From contig NZ_CANMCZ010000001.1 in the NCBI RefSeq assembly GCF_947496485.1, positions 1,359,596 through 1,423,595 of the forward strand: DNA of 64,000 bases. Direction: 5' to 3'. The notes beneath the pieces were generated by a model. That model saw only the letters and a program-made list of their open reading frames with translations, was not told where the DNA came from and did no database searches. Positions 1 through 9,169 of the stretch are shown here, piece after piece (the stretch's first letter is position 1; every line of letters starts with the position of its first letter). This DNA comes from an uncultured Winogradskyella sp. (lineage in GTDB: Bacteria > Bacteroidota > Bacteroidia > Flavobacteriales > Flavobacteriaceae). A program made the translations under genes and the position numbers.

Positions 1-2
1 AC

Positions 3-248
3 CATTTACCAGTTATAAATAAGGAAAAAGAATTAACTGGCTTATTGACATGGACAGATTTAATAAAGCTAGGAGATAAGGACTTACATTTATGTGTAAA
101 GGACGTTATGACAAAGAACCTAATAACCATATCACAGGAAGCGCCTTTAGAAGAAGCTGAAAAAATTATGAAAGCCCATAAAATTAATTGCTTACCTGTA
201 GTTAGAAATAAAGAACTACTAGGTATTCTAACTACGAGCGATTTATAA
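3..248 (+). CDS. CBS domain protein, C-terminal part (5' end outside window)
   Basis: The reading frame is open to the left edge, so the true start lies outside the window; the first visible codon is at position 3. The visible 81 residues show the end of one CBS motif (LPV..., then GLLTWTDL) and an almost complete second one (VMTKNLITI at its start, then CLPVVRNKELLGILTTSDL). Paired CBS domains bind adenosine nucleotides and usually regulate an attached enzyme or channel; which partner this one has cannot be seen because the N-terminus is missing. It stops two bases before the ATG of the next gene, so the two are probably one transcript. CBS assignment is firm; any specific role is not. Confidence 0.8.
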   Translation, partial: HLPVINKEKELTGLLTWTDLIKLGDKDLHLCVKDVMTKNLITISQEAPLEEAEKIMKAHKINCLPVVRNKELLGILTTSDL

Positions 249-250
249 AA

Positions 251-1435
251 ATGACAGAAACTAGTCTTAAGACATATAAGAAACAAACTGAAGCAACAAA
301 TCGAATTTTTCACCATATCGTTGGAGAACATCCTGGATCTACTATGGTTTTTTTTGGAGGAATACATGGTAATGAATATGCCGGAGTTAAGGCCTTAGAT
401 AGTGTCTTAAAAAACATTAATACCAAAGAGGTGTATGGTGAAATTTATGGTGTTTATGGCAACATAAAAGCATTAGAACAAAATAAGCGATTTCTAAAGT
501 CTGATCTCAACAGAATGTGGACATTGAAGCAACTAAAAGCATTAAAACACAATGTAGAATTAAACGAGGAGGAACAAGAGCAAGAGGAGCTTTTTTATTT
601 TTTAAACAAGCTTTTAGCCAAAACAAAAAGCCCTCTTTACTTTATAGATCTTCACACCACATCAAGCAAGTCGCTTCCTTTTATTACTATTAACGACGCT
701 TTAATTAACAGAAAGTTTTCTAGCTGTTTTCCTGTTCCGATCGTCCTAGGTATAGAGGAGTATTTGGAAGGCCCTCTCTTAAGTTATCTTAATACTTTAG
801 GTTATGTATCTCTTGGTTTTGAATCTGGTCAACACACAGATCCCAGCGCAATTACTAATTGTGAGGCATTTATACACTTGGCGCTTAAAAACGCAGGGAA
901 TTTAAAATCTACAGATGCAAAACGCCATGAAAACGAACTAATAAAAGCCACTAAAAAAGTATCCTCAATTTTTGAGGTTATTTATAAATATCACATAAAA
1001 CCCAAAGAAGATTTTGCAATGGAGAATGGGTTCGAAAGTTTTCAAAATATAAAAAAAGGAGCACTACTCGCAATAACCGACGGCATAAAGATATATTCAG
1101 ATTATAACGCTAAATTATTTATGCCTCTATATCAAAAGTCTGGCAATGACGGCTTCTTTATTATAAGATCAATTCCACGATTTTACCTTAAGCTGTCTGA
1201 GCTATTAAGAAAAATACATGCAGACAATTTGTTAACTGTGCTTCCGGGAATTTCGTGGCACAATAAAAACTCAGGAGTTTTAAAGGCAAACCTAAAGGTG
1301 ACACGTTTTATGGCCAAGTCTATTTTTCATCTGTTTGGTTATAGGAACAAACAAGTTGATAAAACACATTTACTATTATATAATCGAGAGCGTGTTTCTA
1401 AAAATGAGATGTATAAGAATGAACAATGGTATTAA
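251..1435 (+). CDS. Succinylglutamate desuccinylase/aspartoacylase family zinc hydrolase
   Basis: A 394-residue protein of the M14-related AstE/AspA group, which hydrolyses N-acyl amino acids with one zinc ion. Visible family signatures are GGIHGNEYAG near residue 37 (His and Glu zinc ligands), DLNRMW near residue 86 (substrate-binding Asn-Arg) and DLHTTSS near residue 134 (second zinc His). No signal peptide is evident, so it is probably cytoplasmic. The C-terminal half (residues about 250-394) is longer than in minimal aspartoacylases and contains no motif that I recognise. The gene follows the CBS gene by two bases. The actual substrate cannot be read from sequence; members of this family are often mis-named, so a general name is used. 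Confidence 0.85.
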   Translation: MTETSLKTYKKQTEATNRIFHHIVGEHPGSTMVFFGGIHGNEYAGVKALDSVLKNINTKEVYGEIYGVYGNIKALEQNKRFLKSDLNRMWTLKQLKALKHNVELNEEEQEQEELFYFLNKLLAKTKSPLYFIDLHTTSSKSLPFITINDALINRKFSSCFPVPIVLGIEEYLEGPLLSYLNTLGYVSLGFESGQHTDPSAITNCEAFIHLALKNAGNLKSTDAKRHENELIKATKKVSSIFEVIYKYHIKPKEDFAMENGFESFQNIKKGALLAITDGIKIYSDYNAKLFMPLYQKSGNDGFFIIRSIPRFYLKLSELLRKIHADNLLTVLPGISWHNKNSGVLKANLKVTRFMAKSIFHLFGYRNKQVDKTHLLLYNRERVSKNEMYKNEQWY

Positions 1436-1439
1436 AGCG

Positions 1440-1466
1440 AAAACCCCATCAACTTGATGGGGTTTT
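1440..1466. terminator. Bidirectional intrinsic terminator between convergent genes
   Basis: AAAACCCCATCAA and TTGATGGGGTTTT form a perfect 13-bp inverted repeat around a single central base; in practice the tip opens to a small loop. A-run and T-run flanks make it work on both strands, fitting the convergent desuccinylase and M1 peptidase genes. Confidence 0.85.
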
Positions 1467-1487
1467 CAGTGTTTGAATTTCAACAGC

Positions 1488-3290
1488 CTATTCTAAAGTT
1501 AATGTATTATTCTCGCGTTTAACATCAGCCATCATCTGGGTACTATCAATTTCTACAGATTTCACAGTTTTGTTAGCTTCAAAAGTATAGGTTGGCATCG
1601 CCCAAGCCCAATCATTAATTATAGTTGCTGAGGTTGGTTTTTCACCTCGCATCATTTGTAGAGGAATATAAAATTCTTCAGTAGAACCATCCGCATATGT
1701 TACAGAAAGATCAATAGGCATAGGCATTAGACCAATACGCTCTAAGGTTATGGATTTTCCCTCAACAGCTTTTACACCATAATCTATGGTGTTTGTGGTT
1801 TGTGCAAAATCAATTAAATACCAATCGAGTTCTAAATCCGTTATACGTTCAGCTGTTCTAACAATATCCATTGGCTTAGGGTGCTTAAAAGAAAAATCAG
1901 TAAAGTATTTTTTAATAGTCTCTTTTAAGTTGCCCTCACCTATAACATAACCTAATTGCGCCATAAAAACAGCCCCTTTACTATATGCTGAAGCTCCATA
2001 GGCTCGGTTATACGTGTAGCGATCCGCATGTGTGGTTAAAGGTTGTTCCACACCAGAGTTTGCTAAACCAATATAGCCTCTGTAAGAACCAGTGAAAGGA
2101 TTATCTCTAGGTTCTTCTCTTAAAGAATTCATTGCTAAAGCAGAAATATAACTAGTAAACCCTTCATCCATCCATTCGTGTTTGGCCTCATTGGTTGCCA
2201 ATAGAAACTGAAACCAAGTATGTGCCAATTCGTGCGCTGTAACACCTACTAAACTGTTAAATCTACGTTGACCAGTTATAAGAGTGCTCATGGCATATTC
2301 CATGCCGCCATCGCCACCTTGAATTATTGAGTATTGCTCGTAAGGATATTTGCCAACATGCTCACTAAAGAACTGCATTAATTTAACGGTTTCTGGCTGT
2401 AAATTTTTCCAATTGTCCAGATATTTTTGTTCTAAATCTTTTTTGTAATAAAAGTGAAGCATTGGACCATTAGGTACCTGCATGGTATCATGAAGAAAAC
2501 CTGGATCTGCGGCCCAAGCAAAATCATGAACTTTTGGAGCTTTAAAATGAATGGTTTTCTTTCCCCCTTTAATTCTTGGTTCACCTTGTTGATAACCCGT
2601 GCCACCAACCACGTAATTTTTATCTATAGTAAGCTTTACATCAAAATCTCCCCAAACACCATGAAACTCTCTTCCTATGTATGGATCAGCGTGCCAACCT
2701 TCATCATCGTATTCAGCTAATTTAGGATACCATTGTGTCATGGATAATGCCACACCTTCTGCATTGTTTCTTCCAGAGCGACGAATTTGAATAGGGACTT
2801 GAGCTTTGAAAAGCATATCAAAAGTCACCTTCTCACCGGGTTGAATAGGCTTGTTTAATTTCACCTCTAAAACCGTTCCGACAGTTTCATAAGAAATAGA
2901 TTCTCCGTTTTGTTTTAATGAATTAACCTTAATATATCCTATTTCATTTGGCTGTAATTTACTTATGCGGTCACCAATTTTTGGACTAGGATCTTTAATA
3001 GTACGTGAACGCACATCCATTTCACTACCTGGTTGAAAAGCATTAAAATATAAATGGTAATACACACGATTAAGAACATCTGGGGAATTATTGGTGTAGA
3101 CTAATTTTTGTTTCCCATCATATTGAAATGTGTTCACATCCATATCAATTTCCATACTATAATCAACATTTTGTTGCCAATACGAGTCGTTTGCTTTGGT
3201 TGTGGGTTTTGTGTTTTGAGATGGTTTTTCTGTTGCTCCACAAGAAAGTGCAAAGACAAAAACAGAAAAACTTAAAAGAAATTTCTTCAT
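1488..3290 (-). CDS. M1 family (gluzincin) metallopeptidase, lipoprotein
   Basis: A 600-residue aminopeptidase-N-like protein. The N-terminus is a lipoprotein signal with lipobox ALSC at residues 14-17, so it is probably anchored in an envelope membrane. The zinc motif HELAH (residues about 354-358) is followed 18 residues later by WMDEGFTSY, which supplies the third zinc ligand Glu. A GGMEYAMST box just upstream of the zinc motif corresponds to the GxMEN exopeptidase loop of M1 enzymes, with Tyr in place of Asn, so aminopeptidase specificity may differ. It is the last gene of a leftward trio, two bases after the subtilisin gene, which suggests joint expression in peptide degradation. Confidence 0.9.
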   Translation of the reverse strand: MKKFLLSFSVFVFALSCGATEKPSQNTKPTTKANDSYWQQNVDYSMEIDMDVNTFQYDGKQKLVYTNNSPDVLNRVYYHLYFNAFQPGSEMDVRSRTIKDPSPKIGDRISKLQPNEIGYIKVNSLKQNGESISYETVGTVLEVKLNKPIQPGEKVTFDMLFKAQVPIQIRRSGRNNAEGVALSMTQWYPKLAEYDDEGWHADPYIGREFHGVWGDFDVKLTIDKNYVVGGTGYQQGEPRIKGGKKTIHFKAPKVHDFAWAADPGFLHDTMQVPNGPMLHFYYKKDLEQKYLDNWKNLQPETVKLMQFFSEHVGKYPYEQYSIIQGGDGGMEYAMSTLITGQRRFNSLVGVTAHELAHTWFQFLLATNEAKHEWMDEGFTSYISALAMNSLREEPRDNPFTGSYRGYIGLANSGVEQPLTTHADRYTYNRAYGASAYSKGAVFMAQLGYVIGEGNLKETIKKYFTDFSFKHPKPMDIVRTAERITDLELDWYLIDFAQTTNTIDYGVKAVEGKSITLERIGLMPMPIDLSVTYADGSTEEFYIPLQMMRGEKPTSATIINDWAWAMPTYTFEANKTVKSVEIDSTQMMADVKRENNTLTLE

Positions 3291-3292
3291 GT

Positions 3293-4897
3293 TTATTTTA
3301 ATTTTGAAGCCATAATTAAGGCGTTGTAGGCGTTAGCAATTTTACCAGATTTTGATAATTCTGAAAACGGTTTAACGTTAGAGGCATCTCCACCTACAAC
3401 TACTTTTGTTGTTAATGGCAGTCCTGAATCTAAAATAACTTGCTTTACCTGTGCCGCACTTAAATTAGGATATTGCGAGCGAATTAAAGCTGCTATACCA
3501 GCAACACCTGGTGCTGCCATTGAAGTTCCACTGTTAGCCTCGTATTCATTTTCTGGGACTGTAGAATAAATTTCAGATCCTGGTGCAAAAACATCTACAT
3601 TTTTATTACCGTAATTAGAAAAACTAGACACCATTTTAGAACCATATTTAGGAGCTAATGAGCCCACTCTTATATAGGTGTCTGATACTTCAACATAATT
3701 GACATTATCATCCGGAAAATTAGGCTCAGTATCTACATTTTTACTATCGTTTCCAGCCGCATGAACAAAAATAACATCGTTATCTGATGCGTATTTAATA
3801 GCTTCTCTTACCCAATCCGCATGAGGTGAAAAAGACTTCCCGAAACTTCCATTAATTACTTTAGCTCCATTATCTACAGCATATCTGATGGCTAAAGCAA
3901 CATCTTTGTCGTACTCATCTCCATTAGGAACCGTTCTAATGGCCATAATTTCAACATTATTAGCAACACCATTTGCACCTTTGCCATTGTTACGTTCTGC
4001 AGCAATAATACCAGCAACGTGCGTTCCATGGGCCTCATCTTTCTTTAAAGGTTTAACATTTCCGTTTCCATAACCAGTATCAGACAGGTTATTAATATCA
4101 TCACCAGTTTTACGACCAGAAAAGCTTTTATTTAGGTTAAAGTTTAAACGCTCGTTGATTTGTACAAGAATATCATTTATTTCTGAAGTAGCTTCAGTTA
4201 AAGTCGCGCCATTAGCATTTACATTTTGAGCAATTTGAACCGCTTGAAGCAATGTCTGGTCTTCAGTTTTTATGGCATTCACTTCTTTGATGGTGTAATC
4301 TTTTTTGCCAAGATGTTTAGCTAATGTTTCATCTGCATTTTTAATAACCTGAGCTATTTGGTCATATTGGGTCTTACGACCCGTCCACAATTGGTACTCC
4401 TCATCATATTTTGATTGAGCTGCCACATAATTTGGATTAGAAGTGTTTCCACTTGCAAGAATTCTTACATATTCCAATTGCTCATCATAAGCATCACCAA
4501 GAAAATTCCAGCCATGAATATCATCTATATACCCATTCTTATCATCATCTTTTCCGTTGTTAGGAATTTCATCCTTGTTGGTCCAAATAACATCATCTAA
4601 GTCTTCATGATCTATATCAATTCCAGAATCAATTACGGCAACAATCACTTTCTTTCCTTTTTTATTTTTAATCAGCTCGGCATAAGCTCTATCTACAGCC
4701 ATACCAGGAATAGTATCTTTTTCGAGATCTAAATGTCCCCAATTATTCTTTTCTGCTTCAGTTAGTTCTGTAACTTTTAAGGGCGAAGTATCTATGTTTT
4801 CTATAGGTGTAGAAAGTATGTCTGCTGTTGAGCCACAAGCGACAAATAGGGTTGCGGCAAAACTTAGGTATATTATTGGGTTGTAATTAAATTTCAT
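3293..4897 (-). CDS. S8 family serine peptidase (subtilisin-like), lipoprotein
   Basis: A 534-residue subtilisin. The catalytic triad is complete: DSGIDIDH (Asp, about residue 90), HGTHVAG (His, about 292) and GTSMAAPGVAG (Ser, about 457). The lipobox VACG near residue 20 predicts a surface or periplasmic lipoprotein. An unusually long stretch of about 200 residues separates the Asp and His motifs, where ordinary subtilisins have about 40; it is rich in charged and helix-forming residues (around 135-270) and may be an inserted helical domain. Calcium-type DDDKNGYIDD acidic residues follow the Asp motif. The gene lies between the MBL hydrolase (18 bases upstream) and the M1 peptidase (2 bases downstream) in one operon. 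Confidence 0.92.
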   Translation of the reverse strand: MKFNYNPIIYLSFAATLFVACGSTADILSTPIENIDTSPLKVTELTEAEKNNWGHLDLEKDTIPGMAVDRAYAELIKNKKGKKVIVAVIDSGIDIDHEDLDDVIWTNKDEIPNNGKDDDKNGYIDDIHGWNFLGDAYDEQLEYVRILASGNTSNPNYVAAQSKYDEEYQLWTGRKTQYDQIAQVIKNADETLAKHLGKKDYTIKEVNAIKTEDQTLLQAVQIAQNVNANGATLTEATSEINDILVQINERLNFNLNKSFSGRKTGDDINNLSDTGYGNGNVKPLKKDEAHGTHVAGIIAAERNNGKGANGVANNVEIMAIRTVPNGDEYDKDVALAIRYAVDNGAKVINGSFGKSFSPHADWVREAIKYASDNDVIFVHAAGNDSKNVDTEPNFPDDNVNYVEVSDTYIRVGSLAPKYGSKMVSSFSNYGNKNVDVFAPGSEIYSTVPENEYEANSGTSMAAPGVAGIAALIRSQYPNLSAAQVKQVILDSGLPLTTKVVVGGDASNVKPFSELSKSGKIANAYNALIMASKLK

Positions 4898-4915
4898 GTT
4901 TTTCTATTTTATTCT

Positions 4916-5776
4916 TTAGTTAAATAATGTTTTACAGGTATGTGTTTCGTTAAGCCTGACACCTTTTTCAGTGTGCTTAACTGTTATAATTTCGCTATGA
5001 GCATCATGCTCTAAAAACAAATAGTAATTATTGTCTGCGGCCAAATTCAAAAATAACTCTTTTTCGTCTAAAGTAAGTAAGGGCCTTGTATCATATCCCA
5101 TGACAAATGGCAATGGTAAATGACCTGCAGTTGGCAGTAAATCTGCCATAAAACAGATCGTCTTTCCTTTGTATTGTATCATAGGAATCATTTGTTTGTC
5201 TGTGTGGCCATTAGCAAAGAAAATATCAAAGCCTAATTCTGAATTTCTTAAAATATGTTGTTCTGGAACAGATGTAAACTTCAATTGCCCACTGTCTTCC
5301 ATCGGTAAAATATTTTCTTTTAAAAACGAAGCAATTTCACGTCGATTAGGTTCTGTTGCCCATTTCCAATGGTCTTTATTACTCCAAAAATATGCATTCT
5401 TAAAAGCGGGTTCGTAACCTGTTTTATCCTTGTTCCATTGAATGCTACCTCCACAATGGTCAAAATGAAGATGCGTCATAAATACATCTGTAATGTCATC
5501 TCTGTGAAAACCGTAAGACGCCAATGATTTGTCTATACTGTCATTTCCCCAAAGAAAATAGTAGCCGTAGAACTTATCACTTTGTTTATTGCCCATTCCC
5601 GTATCGATTAAAATAAGACGATTTCCATCTTCAATTAACAAACAACGTGCCGCAATATCAATCATATTGTTGTTGTCTGCAGGATTAGTTCTTGTCCACA
5701 ATGATTTTGGAACCACACCAAACATAGCTCCACCATCGAGCTTAAAGTTTCCGGCATTAATAGGGTATAGTTGCAT
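4916..5776 (-). CDS. MBL-fold metallo-hydrolase
   Basis: A 286-residue metallo-beta-lactamase-fold protein with the metal motif THLHFDHCGG (HxHxDH) near residue 107 and later ligands at NGHTDKQM and FMADLLPTAGH. The overall plan resembles AHL-lactonase-like and related hydrolases, but family membership does not fix the substrate. No signal peptide is visible, so it is likely cytoplasmic, unlike its two operon partners. I place the start at the ATG at 5776; a TTG two codons upstream is an alternative. It is the promoter-proximal gene of the MBL, S8, M1 trio. Confidence 0.87.
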   Translation of the reverse strand: MQLYPINAGNFKLDGGAMFGVVPKSLWTRTNPADNNNMIDIAARCLLIEDGNRLILIDTGMGNKQSDKFYGYYFLWGNDSIDKSLASYGFHRDDITDVFMTHLHFDHCGGSIQWNKDKTGYEPAFKNAYFWSNKDHWKWATEPNRREIASFLKENILPMEDSGQLKFTSVPEQHILRNSELGFDIFFANGHTDKQMIPMIQYKGKTICFMADLLPTAGHLPLPFVMGYDTRPLLTLDEKELFLNLAADNNYYLFLEHDAHSEIITVKHTEKGVRLNETHTCKTLFN

Positions 5777-5932
5777 TAGCAAAATTTTTCAAAGTCGTGC
5801 AAATTACTAAAAGGTTTAAAACTAATTGTTGTTAGTCATCATTAATTACAGGATTTTTAACAAATACAATATATACAGTATTAAACTCACTATAAAATAA
5901 TTACATTTATGTAAAGATAAATTGAACTACAT

Positions 5933-6286
5933 ATGAAACAAGAAAAAAAATCATCGTTAAAATTTAAGAAAATGAAATTACTGAGGTTTGGACGTGATTT
6001 TAATCCAGACCAAAAAGTTATTTTGAGAGATTATTTAGCAATTGAACGCACGCGTCTGGCAAACGAACGCACACTTTTATCTTATGTAAGATCGTCATTA
6101 TATTTATTACTTGGGAGTATTGCTCTATATCAACTTAAAGAGTTTGCTAATTTCCAATATTTAGCACTTACCGCTATGGTATTTTGTATTGTGTTTTTTA
6201 TCATTGGTGTTTACAGGTTTACAATATTAAAAAGAAGTTTAAAAACGCTTTATTATAATGTTGAATCACAGGATAATGACAAATAA
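5933..6286 (+). CDS. DUF202 family small membrane protein
   Basis: A 117-residue protein with the DUF202 signature: IERTRLANERTLLSYVRSSL (residues about 39-58), followed by two hydrophobic helices (about 59-75 and 81-100). The N-terminal 35 residues are basic and probably cytoplasmic. DUF202 proteins are small inner-membrane proteins of unsettled function. A downstream in-frame ATG at residue 14 is a possible alternative start. It stands alone between the divergent hydrolase operon and the antiporter gene. Confidence 0.8.
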   Translation: MKQEKKSSLKFKKMKLLRFGRDFNPDQKVILRDYLAIERTRLANERTLLSYVRSSLYLLLGSIALYQLKEFANFQYLALTAMVFCIVFFIIGVYRFTILKRSLKTLYYNVESQDNDK

Positions 6287-6480
6287 TTTTACCAGCAATA
6301 CATTTTTGTTTTAACAAAATTGAATAATACCCAAACTAAACAATAAAATACAATCTTGCTTTTATTAATTAGTTATTGTGTTTCGGGAGTTAGTATGTTT
6401 TTAAAAACGAAAACCATAAAACCCTTAACCGCACTCTAAAAATTATATTTATTTAGTATTTTCACGAAAAAAGTAGATAG

Positions 6481-8337
6481 ATGTTAGAATTAGCAGGAAT
6501 CATAATCTTAGGAATATTAGCACAATGGGTGGCTTGGAAATTTAAAATTCCGGCTATTTTACCTTTAATCTTAATTGGACTTTTGGTTGGACCTATTGCT
6601 TCAGAGTTTTTAAGCGAAGACGGAACCAAGTGGATAGAACCCATTTGGAACGAGGAGCTAAAGAAAGGGCTTTTTCCGGGTGAAGCTTTATACTATTTTG
6701 TTTCACTTGCCATTAGTATTATTCTTTTTGAAGGAGGTTTAACTCTAAAGCGTTCAGAAATAAAAAATGTTGGCCCTGTTATTACAAAACTTATTACCCT
6801 AGGTTCTGCTGTTACATTTTTTGGTGCAGGTATTGTTGCACACTATATTTTTGAACTTAGTTGGGACTTGTCATTTTTGTTTTCGGGACTTATCATTGTT
6901 ACCGGACCTACTGTAATAACACCAATTTTAAGAAACATTCCGTTAAAAAAAGACATTTCTGCCGTATTAAAATGGGAGGGTATTCTAATTGATCCAATTG
7001 GCGCTTTAGTTGCCGTATTGGTATTTGAGTTTATTAGCGTTGGCGGTGACAGTGGCTTTACCAAAACAGCACTTATAGAGTTTGGTAAAATTGTACTTTT
7101 CGGAACCACATTTGGATTTACGTTTGCACATGCGTTGGCTTTTGCTATCAACAAAAAATTGATACCTCACTACTTGCTAAATGTCGTCTCATTATCGGTT
7201 GTTCTTTTGGTTTTTGTTGAGTCAGAAATTTTTGCACATGAGTCTGGCTTATTAGCAGTTGTAGTAATGGGAATGGTTTTAGGAAACAGTAAACTAGACA
7301 ACCTAAAAGAACTGCTATATTTCAAAGAATCTTTAAGCGTTTTACTCATTTCTATTTTATTTATTTTGCTAGCCGCAAACATAAATATAGAGGATTTAAT
7401 GCTACTTTATACATGGAAAACAGCTGCCCTTTTTGCGATTGTAGTATTTGTTATTAGACCTTTAGCGGTATTTATAAGCACTAACGGTTCTAAACTGAAT
7501 CTTAATGAAAAACTTTTTATTAGTTGGGTTGGTCCTAGAGGTATAGTGGCTGCAGGTATCGCTTCACTTTTTGGAAGCAAACTACTTAAGCAAGGAGTAG
7601 AAGGCGCGGAATATATTACACCTTTGGTTTTTATGATAGTTCTTGGAACCGTTTTATTAAATGCAACCACAGCGCGTTTATTTGCTAAAATGGTTGGGGT
7701 GTTTTTGACCAAATCTAATGGTATATTAATAGTAGGCGCCTCTAAAGTATCTCGCTTACTAGGTCATTATCTTGAATCTAATGGCAGACATGTCGTTCTT
7801 ATAGACAGTAACCAAAATAATATTGATAAAGCGAAAGAACTTGGAATTGAGGCTTTAAGTACTAATATATATTCTGAAACACTATCAGATAATATCGAAT
7901 TGAATGATGTTGGTTATTTAATGGCAATGACAGGTAATTCTGATATTAACAAATACACTATTAATAAATTTAGCAAGCAATTTGGTGAAAATGGTTCATT
8001 TAGATTGGTTACAACAAACGAAATGAATAATCCTGAAGATATTCCAAAAGAGGGGCTGTTTTCTCATAGTGGCGATTACTTAACATTAAATGAAGTAGCC
8101 CGAAAATTTCCTTCAATACAAGAAATAGAAATTGACGATAAAGCTCACTACAAAAACCTAATAGAAATAACCAATAATGATAAGGATATGGTTCCATTAT
8201 TTCTAAAAGATAGTGAGGGTGAATTACACATTATTTCATCAAATAATACTGATTCTGATGAAATAGGTGAGGGATACAAGTTGGTTTATTTAGGAAAACC
8301 CTTTGATGTTGAAGAGGTTGCGGGTGATCATGAATAG
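6481..8337 (+). CDS. Cation:proton antiporter (CPA1/NhaP type) with C-terminal TrkA-N domain
   Basis: A 618-residue membrane protein. Residues about 1-405 contain roughly 12-13 hydrophobic helices; the motif FEGGLTL near residue 81, ITGP-like VTGPTVITP near 141 and the WVGPRGIVAAG box near 349 mark a Na+(K+)/H+ exchanger of the NhaP group. From about residue 416 the Rossmann motif ILIVGASKVSRLLG and the acid VLIDSN form a TrkA-N (RCK-like) nucleotide-binding domain, which usually gates the transporter in response to NAD(H) or other nucleotides. It should act in the inner membrane in pH and salt homeostasis. The gene is monocistronic, ending at a hairpin at 8338-8377. Confidence 0.92.
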   Translation: MLELAGIIILGILAQWVAWKFKIPAILPLILIGLLVGPIASEFLSEDGTKWIEPIWNEELKKGLFPGEALYYFVSLAISIILFEGGLTLKRSEIKNVGPVITKLITLGSAVTFFGAGIVAHYIFELSWDLSFLFSGLIIVTGPTVITPILRNIPLKKDISAVLKWEGILIDPIGALVAVLVFEFISVGGDSGFTKTALIEFGKIVLFGTTFGFTFAHALAFAINKKLIPHYLLNVVSLSVVLLVFVESEIFAHESGLLAVVVMGMVLGNSKLDNLKELLYFKESLSVLLISILFILLAANINIEDLMLLYTWKTAALFAIVVFVIRPLAVFISTNGSKLNLNEKLFISWVGPRGIVAAGIASLFGSKLLKQGVEGAEYITPLVFMIVLGTVLLNATTARLFAKMVGVFLTKSNGILIVGASKVSRLLGHYLESNGRHVVLIDSNQNNIDKAKELGIEALSTNIYSETLSDNIELNDVGYLMAMTGNSDINKYTINKFSKQFGENGSFRLVTTNEMNNPEDIPKEGLFSHSGDYLTLNEVARKFPSIQEIEIDDKAHYKNLIEITNNDKDMVPLFLKDSEGELHIISSNNTDSDEIGEGYKLVYLGKPFDVEEVAGDHE

Positions 8338-8377
8338 AACATTGAGAGAAGTTTTATTTAAAACCCCTCTCAATGTT
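8338..8377. terminator. Hairpin between convergent genes, probable terminator
   Basis: AACATTGAGAG (8338-8348) and CTCTCAATGTT (8367-8377) form an 11-bp perfect stem, with a further weak AAGTTTTATTTAAAA inner pairing. It starts immediately after the antiporter stop codon. The flanking T-run is poor, so termination efficiency is uncertain. Confidence 0.5.
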
Positions 8378-8396
8378 CGGTGATTAAATGTTTTAG

Positions 8397-9146
8397 TTAT
8401 TTTTTACCAAGATTAAAAATTAAGGATAGGGTTAGTAGATTATTTTTATTAATTAAAAAGTTGGTAAAGTCGTTTTTAAACTCACCTCCGCTTTCAGGTT
8501 TAAATGTCCAACGATTATGCGCCACTAGGTTTGTCTCTAGTGCTAAAGACCACCGTGTTGATAACATCAATTGAAATCCAACTATAACAGCCAAAGTAAT
8601 TCTAGTAAAATCTGTTGTGAGACTGTTAAACTTTTCGCTTCCAAAGCCATAGCCACCAAGAAGACCATAGATTAAGCGAATTTCGTTAAGTCGCGAAATG
8701 GTATGAAACATTAAGAATTTTAGTTGTAAATCAACCAAGCTTTGTGTCGTGTCACCAATGCTTAAACCGTTATATGTTAGGCCCAATGACGCATATAATG
8801 CCGAGCGTTGAAACTGTCTTAATTTGTAATAATAGGCAGCGTGTAAGCACCATAAAGTTTCGTCTTCACCAAGGCCAAGGCCAGCTCCTATTGCCAACAT
8901 TTGCATAGCAAATATAATGTCTTCTGGTTTTTGTTCTTCATAAGCTATTAAGCTTAATTCTGGCTTGTTTTCTGTGAAGAATTTAAAATCGTCTAGAATA
9001 TAACCTGTCTCTACATTGGTAAAATCTTCAGCTTTAATCTCTTTTTGATTGAGATTTAAATCATTAAAAAATTCAGACTGGGCGTTTAATTGCATGAAAA
9101 AGCACAGAAAAACAGTACTTATTACATAAGAGAATTTTGTTTTCAT
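8397..9146 (-). CDS. Hypothetical exported protein
   Basis: A 249-residue protein with a clear signal peptide (MKTKFSYVISTVFLCFFMQLNAQ, cleavage after NAQ). I do not recognise a family. The middle (about 85-215) alternates short hydrophobic helices and Gly-rich stretches (AIGAGLGLGEDE, GLLGGYGFGS), and the protein ends in a K-rich tail after FNLG. It lies 23 bases downstream of the T9SS propeller gene pair in the same direction, so it may be co-expressed with that surface protein. Periplasmic or outer-membrane location is inferred only from the signal peptide. Confidence 0.65.
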   Translation of the reverse strand: MKTKFSYVISTVFLCFFMQLNAQSEFFNDLNLNQKEIKAEDFTNVETGYILDDFKFFTENKPELSLIAYEEQKPEDIIFAMQMLAIGAGLGLGEDETLWCLHAAYYYKLRQFQRSALYASLGLTYNGLSIGDTTQSLVDLQLKFLMFHTISRLNEIRLIYGLLGGYGFGSEKFNSLTTDFTRITLAVIVGFQLMLSTRWSLALETNLVAHNRWTFKPESGGEFKNDFTNFLINKNNLLTLSLIFNLGKK

Positions 9147-9169
9147 ATTATTTATGTTTTTGGTTGCAT

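Noticed and set aside
2454-2720. Plus-strand frame of 88 codons inside the M1 peptidase gene
   Set aside because: Antisense shadow of a gene with intact catalytic motifs; no start signal or family resemblance.
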